The position numbers were made by a program, and so were the translations under genes. Below, piece after piece: positions 1 to 6,577 of a DNA stretch of 32,395 nucleotides (positions are counted from its first letter, which is position 1; each line of letters starts with the position of its first letter). A model generated the notes under the pieces. That model saw nothing but the letters and a program-made list of their open reading frames with translations. It did not search any database and was not told the origin of the DNA. This DNA comes from Pseudonocardia xinjiangensis (GTDB taxonomy: Bacteria > Actinomycetota > Actinomycetes > Mycobacteriales > Pseudonocardiaceae): positions 1 to 32,395 of the forward strand of contig NZ_JAAXKY010000085.1 in assembly GCF_012911925.1 (NCBI RefSeq), given 5' to 3'.

Positions 1-438
1 ACCCCCATCCCGACCAGGCCCGCCCGCGCCCGGCCGACGAGTTCGCGCAGCTCGGCGTGCGTGACCGTCCGCTCCAGGCCGTCCTCCCGGGCGAACACGA
101 GTGCGATGTCGGCGTCCTCCCGGCCCGGTCCGGGAGTCAGCGCGTGCTCCGCGTAGTTGAGCGTGGCCCCCGGGAACCACTCCGCGCCCGGCATCTCACT
201 CCCGCCCAGCGCCACGCTCGGCTGCGTGTGGAACCGGACACCCTCGAACTCGGCGACGGCCGACCAGAAACCCTCGAGGTCCTCGACCGACCAGCTGTGC
301 AGCGCCGCGTAGTCGGGCACGTCGACCCCGCGGTGCTCACGGACCCACGCCATGAACTCGGTCATCGGGCCGGCGTGGTGCGGGTCGGGAGTCCACAGGA
401 CGTCGGGGATCTCGGACGCAGCCATGACGGTCAGCATG
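1..438 (-). CDS. Acetoacetate-CoA ligase, N-terminal part (cut by window edge)
   Basis: This frame is open from the left edge to an ATG at 438, with a second in-frame ATG at 426. Translation gives an N-terminus that continues ASEIPDVLWTPDPHHAGPMT, then a region with LHSWSVEDLEGFW and PGAEWFPGATLNYAEH. This is the acyl-CoA synthetase N-terminal signature, with the tryptophan-rich spacing typical of acetoacetyl-CoA synthetases. The family activates acetoacetate to acetoacetyl-CoA with ATP in the cytosol and feeds ketone-body or polyhydroxyalkanoate carbon back to acetyl-CoA. Only about 146 residues are visible, so the AMP-binding motifs are outside the window. Neither start has a clear Shine-Dalgarno sequence. 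An acetyl- or propionyl-CoA synthetase is less likely because the opening 'VLWTPDP' region is characteristic of the acetoacetate enzyme. Confidence 0.8.
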
Positions 439-645
439 CAAGCCGCCGCCGGGTCGCGCCAGGGCCGTCCGGGGCGGGGAGAGGACGGGCGCGTCCGCCC
501 GACCCGGTGGTGGGCTCACACACCACGGAACGGCGTGTCGGTGCGCGTCGAATGTGGGTTCCGGCCCCATCCCCACATGCCCTCACGCGGGTCCGCTCGT
601 GGCCGCCCTCGGCGCACGCTCCCGCAAGCCGCCGGCGAGCTGGAC

Positions 646-723
646 GGGCGACTCGCGGGGCAGGACGGGGCGACTCGCGGTGCAGGACGGGGCGACTCGC
701 GCGCGGGAAACGGGCGACTCGCG
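646..723. repeat. Four-copy 22-bp tandem repeat with core GGGCGACTCGCG
   Basis: The 12-mer GGGCGACTCGCG occurs exactly at 646, 668, 690 and 712, a strict 22-bp period. The 10 bases between cores vary more. The inner GCGACTCGC is an odd-length palindrome apart from its centre base. The array fills most of the space between the end of the hydrolase gene (stop at 732) and the acetoacetate-CoA ligase start, so it lies just past the 3' end of the hydrolase transcript. It may be a minisatellite, a 3'-end structure or a protein-binding array. The rest of 439-731 shows no convincing gene. Confidence 0.85.
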
Positions 724-731
724 GGGGTGGG

Positions 732-1433
732 TCAGCGCAGGTGGGAGTCGAACCAGTTCAGGGTGCGCTGCCAGGCGTCGGCGGCGGAGTTCGGGTCGTC
801 GTCGAAGCGGTGGCCGCTGTGGGGGTACACGACGACGTCCGTGGCCACCTCCGAGGAGCTCGCCGCGTCGCGCAGCCGGCTGATCCCCGGGTCCGGCTCC
901 CCGTCGGCCGTCTCGCCGTAGATCCCGAGCCACGGGCAGGTGAGTCCGGGGGCCGCCTCGATCAGAGACGGGAGACCCGTGGAGGCCGCGTCGGCGATGC
1001 CTTCGCCCGCCACGGTGACCGCGGCACCGAGCCTGCGGTTGGCCGCCACCACCAGCGCGACCGAGCCGCCGAGGTCGAAGCCGATGACGCCCATCCGGTC
1101 GGCGGTGATGTCGTGCTCGGCGAGCCAGCCGAAGGCCGTGTCGGTGTCGGCCATGATCTGCTCGCCCTCGAGCCGGTCGACCTGCTGCTGGACCTCGTCG
1201 TCGGCGGCGCCGTCCAGCTCGTCGGCCGCGTCGCGGTGGTACAGGTGCGGCGCCACGGTGAGCCAGCCGTCGCCGGCGAGACCTTGCACGAGCCCGCGCA
1301 CGGCGTCGGTGACCCCCCGCGCCTCGTGCAGAACCACGATCCCGCCGCGCACCGGACCGTCCGGCTCCGCCACGGTGAGTCGCAGAGAGCTGCCATCGAC
1401 CAGCGGGACGGTCTCCGTCCTGATCTCGGTCAT
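732..1433 (-). CDS. Dienelactone hydrolase family protein with Asp at the nucleophile position
   Basis: The 233-residue product has the dienelactone-hydrolase alpha/beta-hydrolase layout and length: LHEARG (E37), the nucleophile elbow MGVIGFDLGG (about 116-123) and VYPHSGHRF near residue 205, which supplies the histidine. In the family the elbow is normally G-x-C-x-G. Here the nucleophile position is D120, so classical thiol chemistry is not possible, although Asp nucleophiles do exist in other alpha/beta hydrolases. I chose the ATG at 1433, giving MTEIRTETVPLVDG. A longer GTG-type frame to 1499 reads poorly and would eat most of the 77-bp gap to the divergent aminotransferase. The product is cytosolic and its substrate is unknown. 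The gene stands alone, with the 22-bp repeat array just past its stop codon. Confidence 0.82.
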   Translation of the reverse strand: MTEIRTETVPLVDGSSLRLTVAEPDGPVRGGIVVLHEARGVTDAVRGLVQGLAGDGWLTVAPHLYHRDAADELDGAADDEVQQQVDRLEGEQIMADTDTAFGWLAEHDITADRMGVIGFDLGGSVALVVAANRRLGAAVTVAGEGIADAASTGLPSLIEAAPGLTCPWLGIYGETADGEPDPGISRLRDAASSSEVATDVVVYPHSGHRFDDDPNSAADAWQRTLNWFDSHLR

Positions 1434-1510
1434 GACCCCAAGGGTTGCACGGCTCGGCGAGTGTGACAGCGGCGGGCACGCGGACGGGGCGACAGACATA
1501 GGGTGTCCAC

Positions 1511-2566
1511 ATGACGCTGATCCGCCCCGATCTCGACACGCTCCCGGCCTATGTCCCCGGCCGCGCGATTCCCGGGGCCATCAAGCTGGCCAGCAACGAG
1601 GTGTCGCTGCCGCCGACACCGCGGGTGCTCGCCGCGATCGCCGAGGCCGCCGCAGGGGGCAACCGGTACCCGGATCTCGCCGTCACGGGACTCACGGCAC
1701 GTCTGGCGCAGTACCTCGACGTGGACGCCGAGCGGATCGCCATCGGGTGCGGGTCCGTCACGTTGTGCCAGCAGCTCGTGCAGGCCACCTGTTTCGAGCC
1801 GTCGGACGAGGTCGTGTACGCGTGGCGCTCGTTCGAGTCCTATCCGATCGTGACGCAGATCGGGGGCGCCACGATCCGCACGGTGCCGCTGGACGACGAC
1901 TTCCGGCACGACATCGACGCCATGATCGCCGCCGTCACCCCGCAGACGCGCCTGGTGATCGTCTGCAGCCCGAACAACCCGACGGGCACAGTCGTGACGC
2001 GCGAGGAGATGGAGCGGCTGCTCGTCTCGGTCGGTCCCGACGTCCTGGTGGCGCTGGACGAGGCATACTACGAGTACGTCACGGACCCCGAGGCCGTCGA
2101 CGGGATGGCACTGATCGACGCCCACCCCAACCTGGTGGTTCTGCGGACGTTCTCCAAGGCCTACCGCCTCGCGGCGCTGCGGGTGGGGTACGCCGTCAGC
2201 GCGCCGGAGGTGACGACCGCTCTGCGGAAGGTGTGCTCGCCGTTCAGCGTGAGCTCCGTGGCACAGGCCGGGGCGATCGCGGCGCTCGACGACGCGGCCG
2301 AGCTGCTCGCCTGGTGCAAGGACGTGGTCACCGAGCGGAGCCGGGTGCGCGACGCGCTGCTGGAGGCCGGTTACACCGTGCCGGTCTCCCAGTCCAACTT
2401 CGTGTGGCTCGCGCTGGGCGACCGCACCGGTCCGTTCACCGCGCACTGTCTTGACCACCACAAGGTGGTCGTCCGTCCGTTCGCTTCCGACGGGGTGCGG
2501 GTGACGGTGTCCGCGCCGGACGAGAACGACGCCTTCCTGGCCGCGGCTCGTTCGTTCCCGGGCTGA
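1511..2566 (+). CDS. Histidinol-phosphate/aromatic aminotransferase (HisC/Pat type)
   Basis: This 351-residue class I/II PLP-dependent aminotransferase has all the expected elements: IKLASNE near residue 25, SPNNPTG (153-159), VALDEAYYEY (180-189), and TFSKAYRL with the PLP-binding K216. Length fits HisC and the actinobacterial aromatic aminotransferase Pat. A HisC enzyme would convert imidazole-acetol phosphate to histidinol phosphate, and Pat would transaminate aromatic 2-oxo acids such as phenylpyruvate. The gene is not next to his genes, which favours a Pat/HisC2-like role, but the sequence alone cannot decide. The ATG at 1511 gives the expected MTLIRPDLDTLPAYVPG start. A strong hairpin terminator follows the stop. 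Confidence 0.88.
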   Translation: MTLIRPDLDTLPAYVPGRAIPGAIKLASNEVSLPPTPRVLAAIAEAAAGGNRYPDLAVTGLTARLAQYLDVDAERIAIGCGSVTLCQQLVQATCFEPSDEVVYAWRSFESYPIVTQIGGATIRTVPLDDDFRHDIDAMIAAVTPQTRLVIVCSPNNPTGTVVTREEMERLLVSVGPDVLVALDEAYYEYVTDPEAVDGMALIDAHPNLVVLRTFSKAYRLAALRVGYAVSAPEVTTALRKVCSPFSVSSVAQAGAIAALDDAAELLAWCKDVVTERSRVRDALLEAGYTVPVSQSNFVWLALGDRTGPFTAHCLDHHKVVVRPFASDGVRVTVSAPDENDAFLAAARSFPG

Positions 2567-2581
2567 CCCCGGAGACGACAC

Positions 2582-2617
2582 CGGCCCGGTCCCGACGACG
2601 CTGTCGGGACCGGGCCG
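2582..2617. terminator. Strong hairpin terminator between convergent genes
   Basis: Perfect 15-bp arms (2582-2596 and 2603-2617) flank a six-base loop GACGCT. It lies 15 bp after the aminotransferase stop and 15 bp before the end of the convergent GlsB-type gene. There is no U-tract on either side, as is common for actinobacterial hairpin terminators. It probably ends both transcripts. Confidence 0.85.
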
Positions 2618-2632
2618 CTGCGTGCGCGAGCG

Positions 2633-2908
2633 TCAGCGAGTGACGCCGCGCCTGCCGTAGGCACCTGCCACGATGGTGACACCTATGGCGGCGACGACAA
2701 TCTGCAGAATGAGCTCGATCCAGTCGATGCCGCCCGTGCTGGCCACTCCGAACAGCCTCGCGATGAACGTGCCGATAAACGCCGCCACGATTCCGACCAG
2801 GATGGTCAGCCAGATGGGAATGTTCTGCTTTCCGGGCGCCACGAGCCGCCCGAGGAAGCCGATGATGGCACCGATGACGATCGCTGTGATGATCCCGGTC
2901 ACGGTCAT
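2633..2908 (-). CDS. GlsB/YeaQ/YmgE family membrane protein
   Basis: The product is a 91-residue, strongly hydrophobic protein with three predicted membrane segments. These are around residues 5-24 (glycine-rich GIITAIVIGAIIGFLGRLVAP), 31-52 and 64-83, and it ends in a basic tail. The GAIIGFLGRL motif and size match the transglycosylase-associated/GlsB/YeaQ family, small inner-membrane proteins often induced by general stress; their biochemical role is not established. The ATG at 2908 is preceded by a good Shine-Dalgarno sequence (CGGGAG, read on the minus strand). The gene is alone, and no regulator is adjacent except the orphan response regulator reading the same way from upstream. Confidence 0.88.
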   Translation of the reverse strand: MTVTGIITAIVIGAIIGFLGRLVAPGKQNIPIWLTILVGIVAAFIGTFIARLFGVASTGGIDWIELILQIVVAAIGVTIVAGAYGRRGVTR

Positions 2909-3052
2909 TGCAACTCCCGAGGTTCCTCAGGGCCGACCCCACACGACCCGCGTGTGCACTGGGTAGCACGGGGTGAGCGGCCCTGCACGCCTGGAGACCG
3001 GATGACACCCGAAGCGTTATCGCCCCATAGGGTCACGGCCACCTGGAGGGCC

Positions 3053-3784
3053 TCAGGGCTCCAGGACGTATCCCTCACCACGGACGGTGCGGATGCGCTC
3101 CGCGCCGATCTTGCGGCGTAGGTAGGAGATGTAGACCTGGACGAGATTGGCGGACGCCGGCTCGGACCAGACGGCGCTCGCCAGCTTGTCGGGGGAGACC
3201 ACCTCACCCGGATCCGCGAGCAGCGCCATCAACATCGCGAATTCAGTGGGAGAGAGCGAAACCGATTGTCCGTCGACGGTCACCTCCCCCAGTTCGGTGT
3301 CGACGGTCAGCTCGCCGTGGCGGATCACGGTGTTCTCGACGGGGGCACCGAGCCGCAGCCGCAGCCGGATCCGCGCCGCGAGCTCGTCGACGGCGAAGGG
3401 CCGCAGCAGGTAGTCGTCGCGGTCGCCGCGCAGCTGGCCGAGCAGGCTCGCGCGGCGTTCCCGCGGGGTGACCGCGATGACCGGCACGTTCGGCGCCTCG
3501 GTCTGGACGGCCGCGAGTACCGCAGCCTGGTCCGGCCCGGGCAGCTCGACGTCGAGCACCAGCAGCGCGGGGTCGCGCGCGCGGACGGCGTCGAGGACAC
3601 CGATTCCGTCGCTGACGGGGCTGACCGAGACCCCCTCGGACCGGAGGCTGCGCAGCACAGCAGCCGACGCGGCCGTCGGGGGCAACGCCAACAGGACATG
3701 ATCGTTCGGGGGTACGGACACACGTGTCGACAGGGCTGTCGAGACGTACGAGGACGCACCCCCCGGGGGAGCAGCGGGGAGCAT
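3053..3784 (-). CDS. OmpR-family response regulator with degenerate receiver
   Basis: The 243-residue protein has an N-terminal receiver (about 28-145) and a C-terminal OmpR/PhoB winged helix (about 150-243: LSPTEFAMLMALL, VYISYLRRKIG, TVRGEGYVLEP). The phospho-acceptor position is present as D78 in LLVLDVELPG. The acidic pair normally at the end of the first strand is missing (HVLLALPPT), and the invariant lysine is R128 in YLLRPF. Canonical phosphorylation is therefore doubtful. No histidine kinase is adjacent. The ATG at 3784 starts MLPAAPPGGASS; an upstream in-frame extension to 3970 looks non-coding and would consume the divergent promoter region. It may autoregulate or control the divergent GH16 gene through the inverted repeat at 3881-3900. 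Confidence 0.87.
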   Translation of the reverse strand: MLPAAPPGGASSYVSTALSTRVSVPPNDHVLLALPPTAASAAVLRSLRSEGVSVSPVSDGIGVLDAVRARDPALLVLDVELPGPDQAAVLAAVQTEAPNVPVIAVTPRERRASLLGQLRGDRDDYLLRPFAVDELAARIRLRLRLGAPVENTVIRHGELTVDTELGEVTVDGQSVSLSPTEFAMLMALLADPGEVVSPDKLASAVWSEPASANLVQVYISYLRRKIGAERIRTVRGEGYVLEP

Positions 3785-3880
3785 CGCGCCTAGCTTCTCG
3801 CAGCCGGGCCGCGATAACAATCTTCTAACGGAGCAACCTTGAACGTTCTGAGAGGTACATCCCGGTCGCCTGAGAGCCCA

Positions 3881-3900
3881 GGTACTCCGAATGGAGTACC
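3881..3900. promoter_or_regulatory. Perfect inverted repeat, candidate operator
   Basis: GGTACTCC-GAAT-GGAGTACC has perfect 8-bp arms and a 4-bp centre. It lies 97 bp upstream of the response-regulator start and 127 bp upstream of the GH16 start, in the only sizeable space between the two divergent genes. This geometry suits an operator for the regulator, or a short hairpin in one leader. Confidence 0.5.
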
Positions 3901-3968
3901 CGAGCTGCCCCATCCGTCCGTCTGACGTCGTTTTGGCGCGCGTGACCGACCTGCTGGCGCGTACGCGC

Positions 3969-3986
3969 AACCTGACCTCTCAGGTT
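3969..3986 (+). promoter_or_regulatory. Short hairpin in the GH16 leader
   Basis: AACCTGA-CCTC-TCAGGTT has 7-bp arms and ends 40 bp before the GH16 ATG. It would form a small hairpin in the 5' leader if transcription starts upstream. I matched it to no known riboswitch, and an operator is equally possible. Confidence 0.35.
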
Positions 3987-4026
3987 TGCTGATCATCGGG
4001 CTCCTCCTTCTTTATGGTTCCGCCCC

Positions 4027-5133
4027 ATGCGACGGACAACCTCCGCTGCGGAAGATCGCTCGGAATCCCCGACCGAGCTGATCGCACGTATTTCCGCAGA
4101 GCACGGTTCCCCCACCGTGACCCAGGGTCGGCGTCACCGCCGCCGTGCGGGCGAGAACGTCGACGCCGTAGTCACCACCGACCCGCTTCCCCAGCGCTCC
4201 CTCACGCGCAGGCTGGCTCCGCTCGCGATCGGCGCCACGGTGATGCTGGTGGCCACCACGGTCGCCACCGTGCTGCGACCTGCAGACGACACCTCCCTCG
4301 CCGCGCCCGAGCTGAGCACGGTGATCGTGGCCGACCCGACCACGGCGCTCGCCGTTCCCACCGATGCCCTCCCGATCCCCACCACCAGCAACGCACCCGA
4401 GTCCACCAAGGACGCTCCGGCGTCCAAGGAGGCATCGAGCTCCACCACGAAGAGCACGCAGAAGAAGCCGGCTCCGCCGCCGCCCGTCGTCAAGGCCGTG
4501 GGCGACGGCAAGCAGGCCGCCCAGCGCCTCGGCTGGACCCCGGTCGGTGGCGACGAGTTCAACGGCGGCATGAGCTCGAAGTGGGGCGTGTACGAAGGCG
4601 CGGGCAACGGCGGCAACGGCACCCGCTCCGAGAAGCAGGTCAGCGTCGAGAACGGCTCGCTCGTCATCCGGGGTGACTCGAAGGGCAACAGCGGCGGCAT
4701 GGCGTGGAGCGACGGCCAGCGCTTCGGCAAGTGGGAGATGCGCGCGAAGTTCCCCGCGGGCGACTCGCAGTACCACCCCGTGCTGATCCTCTGGCCGAGC
4801 GACCACGAGTGGCCGGAGGGTGGCGAGATCGACTTCGCCGAGACCACCAGCGCCTCGGACGACGTGTCGTTCTTCCTGCACTACAGCGCCAGCAACCAGC
4901 AGAAGTCCGCCACGAAGAAGCTCGACATCACCCAGTGGCACAACTACGCCGTCGAGTGGGTGGACGGCCGAATCACCGGCTACATCGACGGCGAGAAGTG
5001 GTTCGAGAGCACCGACTCCAAGACGATGCCTCCCGGCAAGATGCACGCCACGATCCAGCTCGACTACTTCCCTGACGGCGGAACGCCCAAGCAGAGCGAG
5101 ATGCTCGTCGACTACATGCGGATCTACAAGTAG
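4027..5133 (+). CDS. Membrane-anchored glycoside hydrolase family 16 protein
   Basis: The 368-residue protein has a charged, Arg-rich cytoplasmic N-terminus (1-62) and one membrane segment around 63-83 (LAPLAIGATVMLVATTVATVL). A Ser/Thr/Pro/Lys-rich linker to about residue 150 follows, then a GH16 jelly-roll domain. The catalytic signature GGEIDFAE is present with E267, D269 and E272, the nucleophile/acid-base arrangement of GH16. FGKWEMRAKFP, QWHNYAVEWVDGRITGYIDG and the terminal VDYMRIYK are also typical. GH16 enzymes cleave beta-1,3/1,4-glucans or related polysaccharides; here the enzyme would face outside, anchored by an uncleaved signal-anchor. The ATG at 4027 lacks a clear Shine-Dalgarno sequence. 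It diverges from an orphan response regulator and ends in a hairpin terminator. Confidence 0.88.
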   Translation: MRRTTSAAEDRSESPTELIARISAEHGSPTVTQGRRHRRRAGENVDAVVTTDPLPQRSLTRRLAPLAIGATVMLVATTVATVLRPADDTSLAAPELSTVIVADPTTALAVPTDALPIPTTSNAPESTKDAPASKEASSSTTKSTQKKPAPPPPVVKAVGDGKQAAQRLGWTPVGGDEFNGGMSSKWGVYEGAGNGGNGTRSEKQVSVENGSLVIRGDSKGNSGGMAWSDGQRFGKWEMRAKFPAGDSQYHPVLILWPSDHEWPEGGEIDFAETTSASDDVSFFLHYSASNQQKSATKKLDITQWHNYAVEWVDGRITGYIDGEKWFESTDSKTMPPGKMHATIQLDYFPDGGTPKQSEMLVDYMRIYK

Positions 5134-5156
5134 CCGCTGCCGCCCGTCGCACACCC

Positions 5157-5187
5157 GTCCCGCCCGGCGCTCCCCACCGGGCGGGAC
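5157..5187 (+). terminator. Hairpin terminator after the GH16 gene
   Basis: GTCCCGCCCGG and CCGGGCGGGAC form perfect 11-bp arms around a 9-base loop. The right arm is followed by a T-rich stretch (GTTGTGTTG). It begins 24 bp after the GH16 stop and also lies just past the end of the convergent monooxygenase gene, so it may serve both. Confidence 0.8.
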
Positions 5188-5203
5188 GTTGTGTTGTGAG
5201 GGG

Positions 5204-6187
5204 TCAGCCGTCCCGCCGGAACATCCGGACGAGCCGCGCGTCGGACTCGCCCAACGCTGCCCGGTCGAACGTCGAGGTCGACGCGAGCAGTTCGTCGGCG
5301 CCGGTCCGGGCGAGCAGGTCACGCAGCTCGTCGGCGACCGCGGCCTCGTCGCCGTGCACCGTCCGCCCCACCGCATCCTCGACCACGGTCCGCTGCCGCG
5401 CCGACAGCGGACGGCCGGGGTCGACGGGTTCCAGCGCCGGGAACTGCCCGGTGGTGCGGGCCGCCGCCAGCGCCCACGCCTCCGGCAGCGCGAGCTCGCG
5501 GGCCGCTGCCACCGAGTCGGCCACCAGCACGTCCCGCGACACCACGACGTAGGGCTGTGCCCCCGCCGCGCGGACGCGGGCCCGGTAGTCGGCCAGCTCC
5601 TCGCCGATCCCGTCGCGGTCGAGCGCCGGCCCTCCCAGCACCACCGGCAGCCCGGCGTCCCCGGCAACAGCCAGACCACGGCCGGTGGCGAGCACGAACA
5701 GCGGGACGGGCCGGTCGAGGCGGGGCCGCACCGTGACGGGGGCGGTGCCGTCCAGGTAGGCGCGCAGCTCCGCGAGATCAGCGGCGAACGTGTCGGGACC
5801 GGCGGCGTCGCGCCGCAGTGCTCTGCGGACCGGCGGCGTGAAACCGAGCGAGCGGCCCGCACCCAGGTCGATCCGGCCGGGGAACAGCGCCTCCAGCATC
5901 GCGAACTGCTCGGCCACCACGATCGGCTGGTGGTTGGGCAGCATCACCCCGCCGGAGCCGACCCGGATCCGATCGGTGCGAGCAGCCACGGCGGCGATCA
6001 GGACCGGTGGGCTCCCGCTCGCGATGCCGGGGACGGCGTGGTGCTCGGCCACCCAGAACCGGTGGTAGCCGAGCTGTTCCGCGCGTCGGGCCCGGGCCAC
6101 GGTGTGGCCCAGCGCAGCCTCGTCGGGCTCTCCGGACCTGGTCCGTGACCGGTCCAGGAGCGAGAGCCGCACCTGCGGAAACATCAT
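5204..6187 (-). CDS. Luciferase-like flavin-dependent monooxygenase (LLM class)
   Basis: About 327 residues with the bacterial-luciferase TIM-barrel signatures: RAEQLGYHRFWVAEHHAVPGI near the N-terminus, RIRVGSGGVMLPNHQP, VVAEQFAMLEALFPGRIDLG and GRSLGF. The family uses FMNH2 or F420H2 and often O2 to oxidise small organic substrates; neither cofactor nor substrate can be assigned here. The overall pattern resembles the MsnO8-like branch. Two adjacent ATGs (6187 and 6184) are the most natural starts. An in-frame GTG at 6199 would add four residues, and none has a good Shine-Dalgarno sequence. It is convergent with the GH16 gene and stands alone. Confidence 0.85.
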   Translation of the reverse strand: MMFPQVRLSLLDRSRTRSGEPDEAALGHTVARARRAEQLGYHRFWVAEHHAVPGIASGSPPVLIAAVAARTDRIRVGSGGVMLPNHQPIVVAEQFAMLEALFPGRIDLGAGRSLGFTPPVRRALRRDAAGPDTFAADLAELRAYLDGTAPVTVRPRLDRPVPLFVLATGRGLAVAGDAGLPVVLGGPALDRDGIGEELADYRARVRAAGAQPYVVVSRDVLVADSVAAARELALPEAWALAAARTTGQFPALEPVDPGRPLSARQRTVVEDAVGRTVHGDEAAVADELRDLLARTGADELLASTSTFDRAALGESDARLVRMFRRDG

Positions 6188-6247
6188 GAGCGGCAACACG
6201 CGCCGCTCAGGAGGAATTCCGCGTCGGAAGCTCCGGGCGGCGCCCGG

Positions 6248-6472
6248 TCAGCTGATGCGGCGCTTGGTGTGGCTGCGGGCGCCGTGGCCCTCCCTGGCGT
6301 GGCCCGCGCGGGGCCCGACGTGGGACGGGTCGACCTGCTTGGCCTTCGCCCGCCGGGCGGCCCGGTTGAGCGGCTCCTCCGGTTCGACGGCGGGTTCGGC
6401 CTCCGTCGCGTCGGGGGCGGGCTCGTCGGCGGACTCCGACTGCTTCGGCGGGAGCGGCTGGGACTGGGACAT
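6248..6472 (-). CDS. Small hydrophilic hypothetical protein
   Basis: The 74-residue product begins MSQSQPLPPKQSES, has an acidic Glu/Ala/Pro-rich first half and a basic second half (LNRAARRAKAKQVDPSHV, then RSHTKRRIS). It has no membrane segment and is probably disordered. I do not recognise a named family, although small charged proteins ending in such basic stretches are common in actinobacteria. The ATG at 6472 has a clear Shine-Dalgarno sequence (CGGAGG, 6 bp upstream); an in-frame ATG 18 bp further up is less well placed. It lies between the monooxygenase and the M3 peptidase, all on the minus strand, with no other link to them. Confidence 0.6.
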   Translation of the reverse strand: MSQSQPLPPKQSESADEPAPDATEAEPAVEPEEPLNRAARRAKAKQVDPSHVGPRAGHAREGHGARSHTKRRIS

Positions 6473-6577
6473 GGGAACCTCCGAGATCATGGGGGTGGGG
6501 GACGGAATCCGCGAGCTCAGAGGATCACGCCCGGAGAGTACCGGGGGGCCCGACGGCGGTCTCCCCAGTTCCGGCGG

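Noticed and set aside
646..723. CRISPR array
   Set aside because: Repeats of 12 bp with 10-bp spacers are far too short, and there are no cas genes.
57..1466. Very long plus-strand open frame at the left end
   Set aside because: Arg/Gly/Val-rich shadow of the minus-strand ligase and hydrolase genes. High GC content keeps antisense frames open, and no family motif is visible.
3785..4026. c-di-AMP (ydaO-type) riboswitch in front of the GH16 cell-surface enzyme
   Set aside because: The leader has two simple hairpins but not the conserved ydaO core sequences.
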